From assembly GCA_018970165.1 (NCBI GenBank), contig JAGWWZ010000028.1, positions 1 through 37,532 on the forward strand: a stretch of DNA of 37,532 nt, written 5' to 3'. How positions within the stretch are numbered: the stretch's first letter is position 1; each line of letters opens with the position of its first letter. A program made the position numbers and the translations under genes. The notes below the pieces were generated by a model. It was not told the DNA's origin, searched no databases, and saw only the letters and a list, made by a program, of their open reading frames with translations. The DNA comes from Planctomycetota bacterium. GTDB taxonomy: Bacteria; Planctomycetota; Planctomycetia; Pirellulales; Pirellulaceae. Positions 7,252 through 14,529 of the stretch are shown piece after piece.

Positions 7252-8382
7252 TTGTTCGCCCCCCTGCCCCCCCACCCAATCGTTGACTCAACTGTGGAAT
7301 ACGCACGCATCGATCCGCTCAAACCGCGAGAAACGCGATCTTCACTCGCTGATTCTATCGCTATCGTCGCTTTGAGAATTATCTTTATTCTCGCAGCTGC
7401 CAGTGTCGGGGCGTCGCTTGCGCAGTCTTCATTGTCTCGACTGACCGAGGGAACGCAAACGCTCTCTTCTGTAGCTCCCTACTTGATCTTCAGCGGCGTC
7501 CTGCTGATCGCTTTCGCAGTCATCGCCCTCGACATGATTTTTCCAAGGAAGCGAATCGAAGTTATCTCGGCGATTTACTTCGGATTGCTTATCGGTGTGA
7601 TTTTCACCAATCTGCTCAACTTGGCACTCGAGCCATTTCTCGCGGGAGCACCCTTCGCATCCTACGTGGGGCTCGGAATCCTGATCGTCATGTGCTACGC
7701 CTGCGTAAGCCTGTTATTACAGACCAAAGACGATTTTCGTTTCGTGATCCCCTACGTCGAATTCGCTCGGGACTTCAAAGGGATCAAGCCTTTGGTTCTC
7801 GATACCAGTAGTGTGATCGATGGTCGACTCGCCGAGTTGGTGGAAACCAATATCCTCGATAGCCGCTTGGTCATGCCTCGCTTCGTTTTGATGGAACTGC
7901 AGTCGATTGCCGACAGTTCAGACAAACTCAAGCGAGTCCGCGGACGGCGAGGTCTGGATATTCTCAATCGTTTGCGAGGCAATGACAAAGTTGACTTCCT
8001 GATGTTCGATAACGAGCTACCGGAATTCGAGGGACAACCAGTGGATATGAAATTGGTCCTGCTGGCCAAGCATCTCGATGGCAAGCTGGTCACGGGCGAT
8101 TTCAACCTGAACAAGGTCGCCAAGCTTCACAATGTGGTCGTCATCGATCTGAATCAGGTTGCATCGTCCCTGCGGCCTCAATACCTTCCAGGTGAAAGCT
8201 TTCAGATTCGCATCGTCAAGCCTGGCGAAGGCCAAGACCAAGGAATCGGTTATCTCGATGATGGCACGATGGTTGTCGTCGAAGGGGGGCGAGACAAGAT
8301 CAGTCAAACCGTTCAAGTCGCAGTTACGAGTACGCTGCAGACCCAGGCCGGACGGATGATATTCACCAAAGTCGAAGGCTAA
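7252..8382 (+). CDS. PIN-TRAM membrane protein (YacL/PilT N-terminal-like)
   Basis: The protein has four N-terminal transmembrane helices (roughly residues 32-160), then a PIN ribonuclease-like domain. PLVLDTSSVIDGRLAE contains the first acidic residue, VLMELQSIADSSD the second, and LVTGDFNLNKVAKL the third. A C-terminal TRAM RNA-binding domain follows (LPGESFQIRIVKPGEGQ, GYLDDGTMVVVEGG). This is the YacL-type architecture found in many bacteria, presumed to be a membrane-anchored nuclease acting on RNA; its biological role is poorly known. The start is uncertain. TTG at 7252 and GTG at 7294 are both possible, and neither has a clear Shine-Dalgarno. I kept the TTG. An upstream ATG is blocked by TAG. 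Confidence 0.9.
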   Translation: MFAPLPPHPIVDSTVEYARIDPLKPRETRSSLADSIAIVALRIIFILAAASVGASLAQSSLSRLTEGTQTLSSVAPYLIFSGVLLIAFAVIALDMIFPRKRIEVISAIYFGLLIGVIFTNLLNLALEPFLAGAPFASYVGLGILIVMCYACVSLLLQTKDDFRFVIPYVEFARDFKGIKPLVLDTSSVIDGRLAELVETNILDSRLVMPRFVLMELQSIADSSDKLKRVRGRRGLDILNRLRGNDKVDFLMFDNELPEFEGQPVDMKLVLLAKHLDGKLVTGDFNLNKVAKLHNVVVIDLNQVASSLRPQYLPGESFQIRIVKPGEGQDQGIGYLDDGTMVVVEGGRDKISQTVQVAVTSTLQTQAGRMIFTKVEG

Positions 8383-8397
8383 TACACGGAACATTCC

Positions 8398-9897
8398 ATG
8401 GCGTTGTCGATGATCGGTTCCGCCGTGTTCATCGCTCTTCTTTTGCTATACGTCATCGTTTTGTTGTCGATCGGACGATGGTCGGCCAAAAAAGTTGATA
8501 GCTCAAACGATTATCTCTTGGCAGGACGTAGCGTCCCTCTCGGACTCTCGGTTCTTTCCCTCTTGGGCACCTGGTTCGGCTCGAGCGCCATTCTCGGTGC
8601 AACCCGAAATACCTACGAATCGGGAATGAACGGTACAGTGCTGGAGCCCTTCGCATGCGCGGCAACTCTGGCGTTCACCGGCATTTTCTTTGCTGGTCCA
8701 TTGTGGACTCGTCAGGTTGCGACGGTCGCAGACCTATTCCGAGAACGGATGGGACCTTCGGCAGAATGGATCAGTTGCTTGATTCAGATTCCGACCTTCT
8801 TCTGCTGGATCGGGGCACAGTATCTGTCCATCGGCGCTTTGCTGGAAACCTATCTCGGGATGCCCACTTGGATCGGTGCCATCGTTTCCAGCATGGTCGT
8901 GTTGCTCATTTTGTGGAGCGGTGGCATGTGGGCCGTCACGTGGACCAATTCGTTTCTTGTGGCATTGTCGATCGCCAGCGTGGTGATCCTGTTCATTGGA
9001 ACTGCATCGGCTGTTGGTGGAGGAGATGTGGTTTCGGGAGTCCGTGAGGTGTGGACGCAGACGCCGCGTGAACAACTGTCGTTCATTCCCGATATGCGTA
9101 TGTCCACGATCTTGGGCGTGGTCGGGATCTTTTTGACGGGTCTCCTTGGGAATGTTCCGGGCCAGGATCTGCAGCAACGGGTATTGTGCGCTCGAAGCCC
9201 TCAAGTCGCGCGGTGGTCTTGTATTATCTCGAGTGTTTTGTATTTGGCGGTTGGATTGATTCCCATTTTCGTCGGGTTCGCCGCGAGGCTTCATTTAGAA
9301 GAAAAAATCACACAAGACGATGTCCAAGGAGACCAGGTTCTGCCGATCGCCGCATCGCACTTTCTGAGTGAACCCTTTGAGATCGTCCTATTGCTGGGAC
9401 TCATCTCTGTGAATCTCGCGGTCGCCGCCAGCGCCACGATCTCGCAGACCACCATCCTCTCGAACAACGTTCTAGGGAGATGGTTGCGACATGAATCGGG
9501 AAATCCGATTCGCGAACGAGCCTGTGTTATCGCGGTGATGATCGGTTCACTTGTCGCCGCATTCTCCGGCGAATCGGTGATGGGACTGCTTGAGATTTCG
9601 CTTGTGATTGTGATGGTGGCTTTGTTTGTGCCGATGTGCGTCTGCTTGTTCGCCCGAACGGTCGTACCATGGACCGGAGTCGCTTCGATGCTTGCCGGAT
9701 CTCTTGTGTGGGGATGCCACGTCGCGGTGGAGGAATGGTTACCGCAGGATCTTGCAAGCAGCGGGACATCCATCGGGGTGTCAGCCTTGCAGTGGTATCT
9801 AGCGGTACCGGCTGAAATCCAAGGACTATTGGCTAGCTTGATCGTCGCTACTATCCCTCTGCTCGGTTATTCACCTGGTAAGGAGAATAATGCCTGA
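8398..9897 (+). CDS. Sodium:solute symporter family transporter
   Basis: A 499-residue integral membrane protein with about 13 predicted helices and SSS-family features: SSNDYLLAGRSVPLGLSVLS near the N-terminus, then GTWFGSSAILGATRNTY and GLLGNVPGQDLQQRVLCA in the central helices. Members co-transport sodium with sugars, amino acids, vitamins or anions; no substrate signature is visible here. The start ATG at 8398 is 15 bp after the PIN-TRAM gene, so the two may share a transcript. The gene is convergent with the alpha/beta hydrolase of the minus-strand operon, with only 11 bp between stops, so the two transcripts probably overlap. Confidence 0.9.
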   Translation: MALSMIGSAVFIALLLLYVIVLLSIGRWSAKKVDSSNDYLLAGRSVPLGLSVLSLLGTWFGSSAILGATRNTYESGMNGTVLEPFACAATLAFTGIFFAGPLWTRQVATVADLFRERMGPSAEWISCLIQIPTFFCWIGAQYLSIGALLETYLGMPTWIGAIVSSMVVLLILWSGGMWAVTWTNSFLVALSIASVVILFIGTASAVGGGDVVSGVREVWTQTPREQLSFIPDMRMSTILGVVGIFLTGLLGNVPGQDLQQRVLCARSPQVARWSCIISSVLYLAVGLIPIFVGFAARLHLEEKITQDDVQGDQVLPIAASHFLSEPFEIVLLLGLISVNLAVAASATISQTTILSNNVLGRWLRHESGNPIRERACVIAVMIGSLVAAFSGESVMGLLEISLVIVMVALFVPMCVCLFARTVVPWTGVASMLAGSLVWGCHVAVEEWLPQDLASSGTSIGVSALQWYLAVPAEIQGLLASLIVATIPLLGYSPGKENNA

Positions 9898-9908
9898 CCG
9901 CGCATTTT

Positions 9909-11924
9909 TCATTGCGGCACGGGTGGTTCACTGTTTGATTCTTCCGGCAATGTCCAATAAAGCAACTCTTCATCCACCGGCCAGGGTCGCAACTGGCGCT
10001 CTTGCGGGGAAAGAGACGAAATGAGGAGTTTTTGCACATCGATCAGTAACGGCAAGCAATCTCCATAATAGGAATGCCCGAGTAGATCCGTGTCGATGTC
10101 CGATGCGTCGACGGTGTCGACATCCTTGAGGACGAGCGCTCCCATGGAAGAATCCCCGGCACGCGTGCTGTCATTGAAATTTCGAGAAAGCAGTAAAGCC
10201 AAGTCGTTTTTGGAGCAATAGAGTGTTGTGCGATTCGCAGTCTTGGTCAATTTGGGGGCCAGTTGCATGCGAAACACATCGCGATCGATATCGGGCGCTG
10301 CGAGAACAATTTGATCGAAGATCTTGCCGCGTTCTCCGATTTCAGCGATCGCGCGACATGTTGCGTCGGCACCCATGCTGTGGGCGATCACATGGATGCG
10401 ATCGGCGTTAACCCGTTCGGCGACGTCGATCAGAAAATCCTTGATGGCAAGATGACTAACTTCGATTTCCGCGCGATCGTAAAAATAACCGAGAACACTC
10501 GCGCGAGACGGCCAACTAAAGAAAATAGGTGCACCTTCGAATCCTAGGTCGTAGTGGATCTGAGCGGTTCGACGAGCGGCGTTTTCGAAATCTACATTGA
10601 ATCCATGAATGAACACGAAACAGGATTTGTCAGATTTGGGCAAGCTCGAAATACGCGATCGCACTGCCTCAAAAAAAGCACTCTCATCCAAGATGTCGGT
10701 TCGCTGAATCACCACGTGTTCCTGTTCGTTTTCTGGTCCTAGCGTCGGTCGCTCGACGGTTCCGATCTCATGTCGAGGGGGAATCGTAACGTTGCATGTG
10801 CCGTAATGAGTAATGTTGTTTGCGTCTCGTTTAGGACCAAAAGTTGGACCGTTGTCCACTCGCCAGTATTGCTGCAGTCCGCCCACCATGGCGAATAGGG
10901 TCCAACCGATCCCCGCAAGCATGAGGGGTGTCATCAACCACTTGAAGCAACCCGACTTGCCGCTTTTGCTGTCCGGAGAATTTGCAAGAGTTGCAAAGAT
11001 CGCAAAAAGAAGGAGCGAAGCCACGAACGGATAGAGGGCGATCGACTGGATCGAGATGATCGGACGCTCACTCAATTCGCGGTTGGTTCCGTAAAAGACC
11101 GTAACCAGTTTTGGTTCCGGAGCCTCCATCAGCTTGCGGACTTCATGTTTGGTTTTCTCAGCCTTACCACTCTTACCGATGACTGGTGCAACCCCCTCAC
11201 TCATTTCCGGGGCCGCTTCCATCCGTGCCTCAGCAACTGCGTACCTCGTCGAAGTGGCTTGGGAATAAACAATATCCGCAAGCAGTTCCACCACCAAAGG
11301 AAGTCGGGTGTGTCCGGCTTTCCATGCTTCGATCAAGCCGGGCAAAGCTAATATTCCGTCTTGCTCAAGCCGATGCGCCGTGAGCAATGCGACGTAATCG
11401 TTTGGGTCAGCCAGCAACTCTATCTTGGCTCTTAAGGATTCCATCTCGGCTTGGTCGATGGGACTCGCCAGTTGTTCAAGACCTGCAATAGCGGCGTTTC
11501 GAGCTTTTGGATCCTGGCTTTCGAGAAACTCAACCAACAGATCATGAATCACCCACTCCAGTTCATGTTCGTTGCGCAACTCAGTCGCCGCTTGCTGCTG
11601 AACTTCCGGAAACTCCGATTGAAGTGCATCGACGAGTAATTGCCGTTTCTCATCGAACGGAGCGTCTTGGACTCGTCCGAGATGATCTGCGATAACGCGA
11701 CCTCGCCGCTTAGGATCCGCAAGTCCGTCGCGAATGTCCTGCAAGGAAACAGCATCTCGTTTTGCAAGGGGATCGTCAGCAAAAAATCGACGAGCCCAAT
11801 CGGGATCCTCAGGGGGAGCGGGTTCCTGGCCATCGCAAAAAGTCATGCATGCCAGGACTACGCTCGCAACCATGAAAAAGAGACGGGGGTATTTAGCGAT
11901 CGGAGGCGAGTAAAGAAATGTCAT
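9909..11924 (-). CDS. Exported DUF900-type alpha/beta hydrolase with HEAT-like region and membrane hairpin
   Basis: This 671-residue protein is the last gene of a four-gene operon. It starts with a signal-like helix (LFFMVASVVLACMTFC). A helical, HEAT-like region follows (about residues 55-230). Then comes the DUF900 alpha/beta-hydrolase domain: FYGTNR (277-282), FVFIHGFNVDFENAARR (about 436-452), FFSWPS and IAHSMGADAT. A likely triad is Ser516, Asp574 and His617. Two hydrophobic helices (about 289-314 and 328-350) are inserted between FYGTNR and the next family motif (YGTCNVTIPPRHEIG). The catalytic part is therefore tethered to the membrane by an internal hairpin. The family's substrate is unknown; esterase or lipase activity is inferred from the fold. 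The start lies 6 nt after the caspase-like gene. Confidence 0.85.
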   Translation of the reverse strand: MTFLYSPPIAKYPRLFFMVASVVLACMTFCDGQEPAPPEDPDWARRFFADDPLAKRDAVSLQDIRDGLADPKRRGRVIADHLGRVQDAPFDEKRQLLVDALQSEFPEVQQQAATELRNEHELEWVIHDLLVEFLESQDPKARNAAIAGLEQLASPIDQAEMESLRAKIELLADPNDYVALLTAHRLEQDGILALPGLIEAWKAGHTRLPLVVELLADIVYSQATSTRYAVAEARMEAAPEMSEGVAPVIGKSGKAEKTKHEVRKLMEAPEPKLVTVFYGTNRELSERPIISIQSIALYPFVASLLLFAIFATLANSPDSKSGKSGCFKWLMTPLMLAGIGWTLFAMVGGLQQYWRVDNGPTFGPKRDANNITHYGTCNVTIPPRHEIGTVERPTLGPENEQEHVVIQRTDILDESAFFEAVRSRISSLPKSDKSCFVFIHGFNVDFENAARRTAQIHYDLGFEGAPIFFSWPSRASVLGYFYDRAEIEVSHLAIKDFLIDVAERVNADRIHVIAHSMGADATCRAIAEIGERGKIFDQIVLAAPDIDRDVFRMQLAPKLTKTANRTTLYCSKNDLALLLSRNFNDSTRAGDSSMGALVLKDVDTVDASDIDTDLLGHSYYGDCLPLLIDVQKLLISSLSPQERQLRPWPVDEELLYWTLPEESNSEPPVPQ

Positions 11925-11930
11925 ACAAGC

Positions 11931-13049
11931 TCAGTATTTCATCCTGATAAGAGCATCGAAAGATCCCTTTTTTGCATCGCGAACGGTGATACGCATGATC
12001 TGAGGGGAAGCCTTGATCTCGCGCACGACCGACTCCGTGTCGGGGGTCGGTTTGCCGTTGACTGCGACTACCACTTGCTGAGGTTGAAGGGAAGCAAAAC
12101 GTTCCTCGCGAATAAGAAATACACCGGTAGCAGGCGAATTCGGTGTCACTTCGATGATCACAGAGCCACGTCCGGGGAAATCGCGCACAATGATTCCCGA
12201 TCTTGGGCCCTCGGCAGGTGGCATACCTGGATAGGTGAATGGAAAGATGCTTTGCTCGGTCTGGATCGGCGCCCCTTTGGCGATCGAAGCTCCCTTGGGA
12301 TAGTAATCGTGGAATGACTTGTGAACCATCAGGCCAACGGACCGGACCATCTCGTCCCAGTTGCGAGGTTTGTTCTTTTCCTGAGAGTTCCACTTCACCC
12401 AAGCCAACGTGAAAATGGACCCGAACGAATCTGGTGGTCCTTCCTTGATCGGGGCGAAAAAAGAACTCTGCCCTGGGCTGGAGCTATTGATGTCGACAAC
12501 TCCCTCTGTTTCGAAGAAAAGTTTCTTGAACAAAGGAGTCGGACTCCTGGGCCTTTCAACATGAATGTAGGGTGCGGCGTAGAGATAACCGTCGCTTCGC
12601 GTATTGCAACAGTCGGTGATCAGGGCGACCATCTTCCCGTTTTTACGAACGAGCGCGTCGAGTAGATCTTTGCGATAGAGCTTGCCTTGGGCCAGCGCCA
12701 GGTAATGTCCCTGGTCATCGGCCGAACCATGGCCGGTGAAATAGAAGAGGATGGCGTCACCTGACTTTGCCTCTATTCGCGAGACGGCATCGAGCAGATT
12801 TGCGGGCGAACTGTCCTGATCCTCCTCGATTTCGAGGCGGATCAGATGGACCCGAGATTCAGGCATGTTCTCCGAGATCGAAGTAGAAACATGGGTGAGA
12901 TCCATTGCGACCGAACCAGTATATTTTCCCCATTGAGCGGATGGAGACACATCCCCGACCAAGATCGCATGAAGAGTTTGTGCGTGCGTATCACGGTCAC
13001 ACAAACAAACGAATAGAGCAAACGAAAGTAAGCTGAGAACAAAACGCAT
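11931..13049 (-). CDS. Secreted caspase-like (C14) peptidase with PDZ domain
   Basis: A 372-residue protein with an N-terminal signal peptide (RFVLSLLSFALFVCLC, likely cleaved near THAQ). The caspase-fold domain carries FYFTGHGSADD (catalytic His107) and ALITDCCNTR, where the second cysteine (Cys148 in the D-x-C motif) is the expected nucleophile, so the dyad is complete. The C-terminal region (about 285-372: GSVIIEVTPNSPA, VVVAVNGKPTPDTESVV) is a PDZ domain, usually used to bind C-terminal peptides. The protein probably cleaves a protein substrate outside the cytoplasm after Arg/Lys or another specific residue, but specificity cannot be read here. It lies 1 nt after the patatin-like gene and 6 nt before the DUF900 hydrolase, so it is certainly co-transcribed. 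Confidence 0.88.
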   Translation of the reverse strand: MRFVLSLLSFALFVCLCDRDTHAQTLHAILVGDVSPSAQWGKYTGSVAMDLTHVSTSISENMPESRVHLIRLEIEEDQDSSPANLLDAVSRIEAKSGDAILFYFTGHGSADDQGHYLALAQGKLYRKDLLDALVRKNGKMVALITDCCNTRSDGYLYAAPYIHVERPRSPTPLFKKLFFETEGVVDINSSSPGQSSFFAPIKEGPPDSFGSIFTLAWVKWNSQEKNKPRNWDEMVRSVGLMVHKSFHDYYPKGASIAKGAPIQTEQSIFPFTYPGMPPAEGPRSGIIVRDFPGRGSVIIEVTPNSPATGVFLIREERFASLQPQQVVVAVNGKPTPDTESVVREIKASPQIMRITVRDAKKGSFDALIRMKY

Positions 13050-13050
13050 A

Positions 13051-14529
13051 TTACATCCCCCTCATGGTCTTGAGTGCGCGACGCGAAGAATCATTGCTGG
13101 GATCGACGAACATGTCAGGTGCGGGCTTGCTCGGATAAATCGCACGTTCGGCTGGGTAGAAATACTTGGGTTTGGCCACAAACGCGGGAACGCCGAGATT
13201 CGCTTCAAAGAGTTCCTTGGCTCGCTTGCGACCAAATTCGAACTCCTGTTCACCGGTCAAATCACGTACCTCGATATGGCTCTCGAACTCATAGTCGGGG
13301 TTCACCTCGAGATCCGACCAGTACTCGCTCAGAAATGCGACTTCTTCGCAATCCGCAAGGAGCCAGTTCTTGAGTAAGATGCGTGCGACCAGCGGATTGT
13401 GTCGCCATCCCGTTCCCAGGACGCGTATGCCTGGCAACATGCGTCGGACATCCTGTGCGGGCATGGAAATGATATAGCCACCGGTGTACGAGCGCTGAGC
13501 AATGGTCGAGGAAAAGGGATGCGTTGCACTGGGCAAAAGCTTCCCCGGTTCCCGCTCTACCACGGCCGGAAAATAAGAAGGTTCTGCTACGGAAGCGAGA
13601 ACCGCCGTCGCAACGTCGTTTGCATTGGTCATCAACCGTAAATCGGCGGTGCGTTCTTCTTCGGGAATACGACTAAGAAGTGCATACATCGAGGGATCAA
13701 CGAAGAATGTAACCGCCTTGCCGATGCGGCGCGTCGGGCCCAAGATCAACTTGGGATGATCCTTTGCGAAACGGTCTGGGTGCGACTTGTAGTATTCGTA
13801 GACCTCGGGGCGCCACGATACATCCATATTGCTAGAGTCGAATTCCTTGAGGTGACCAGGGGAAACTTGTCCATTGGGATTGCGATCTTCGAGTACTTCT
13901 TTGTTCGCCGCGACAATCAGACAAGGGAAACGGGGTTTTGCCTGGCTACGACGCACGATCTCTTCCAGGGATGTTGCATCCTGCCACCGTTGAACTCCCA
14001 AAGCAAAGGCGATGTACTCACGAACCTCCCAGTGGGAAATCTCTGTGGATTGCCCTCGAGTCACTTTCGAAATTTTATTGTTGACATCCTCCATGTTGCG
14101 AATCGAGTCGCGATTGCCGTACTTCAGACGTTCCTCGCAATGTTTCACATTCGCATCGGTGAAACCAAAACAACAAAAGAAAGCTGCGGGAATACTGCCA
14201 CTACTATTCCCCGACACGATGACGCGGTTATTGCGCAGAGCGGGAAATCGTTCGTACGCTTCGTGAAGAACTCCAGCATCGTAGGGGAGGCAGGAACCCT
14301 TGCCTTGAAAACAGAGCATCAATTCCATCTCGGAATAGTATTTCTGAAATTCCGATTCCTGATCGGTTGCCTTTTCCTGGGCAGCAAGTGGGGAGATGCT
14401 TGTGAACAGAAACCCTATTGAAGCTACAACTGCGCAATAAACCCAATTAAGCCCGTAAACCCAATTCAGAGAAGAAGCCAAAACACCATTACTACAGCTC
14501 ACCCTAGAGAACCCTGTTCGATGAATCAT
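13051..14529 (-). CDS. Exported patatin-like phospholipase-fold protein
   Basis: A 492-residue protein with a long signal-like N-terminus ending SPLAAQE. The patatin fold is indicated by LMLCFQGKGSCLPYDAGVL (oxyanion-hole glycines, about 76-84), VIVSGNSSGSIPAAF with the GxSxG nucleophile Ser109, and AEPSYFPAVVER followed by YTGGYIISMP. The last matches the usual 'D-G-G/A ... P' element, but with Thr349 where the catalytic Asp is expected. If that alignment is right, the Ser-Asp dyad is incomplete: either another acid serves or the protein is not a normal lipase. The start ATG overlaps the stop of the upstream gene (ATGA) and its stop is 1 nt from the caspase gene. An 18-bp duplication lies within the signal region. 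Confidence 0.75.
   Translation of the reverse strand: MIHRTGFSRVSCSNGVLASSLNWVYGLNWVYCAVVASIGFLFTSISPLAAQEKATDQESEFQKYYSEMELMLCFQGKGSCLPYDAGVLHEAYERFPALRNNRVIVSGNSSGSIPAAFFCCFGFTDANVKHCEERLKYGNRDSIRNMEDVNNKISKVTRGQSTEISHWEVREYIAFALGVQRWQDATSLEEIVRRSQAKPRFPCLIVAANKEVLEDRNPNGQVSPGHLKEFDSSNMDVSWRPEVYEYYKSHPDRFAKDHPKLILGPTRRIGKAVTFFVDPSMYALLSRIPEEERTADLRLMTNANDVATAVLASVAEPSYFPAVVEREPGKLLPSATHPFSSTIAQRSYTGGYIISMPAQDVRRMLPGIRVLGTGWRHNPLVARILLKNWLLADCEEVAFLSEYWSDLEVNPDYEFESHIEVRDLTGEQEFEFGRKRAKELFEANLGVPAFVAKPKYFYPAERAIYPSKPAPDMFVDPSNDSSRRALKTMRGM
14438..14466 (-). repeat. 18-bp direct duplication in the patatin-like signal region
   Basis: TAAACCCAATT occurs at 14438-14448 and again at 14456-14466, an 18-bp offset. 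On the coding strand this duplicates the hexapeptide NWVYGL/NWVYCA in the signal-peptide region of the patatin-like protein. It keeps the frame and lengthens the hydrophobic segment. Confidence 0.8.
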
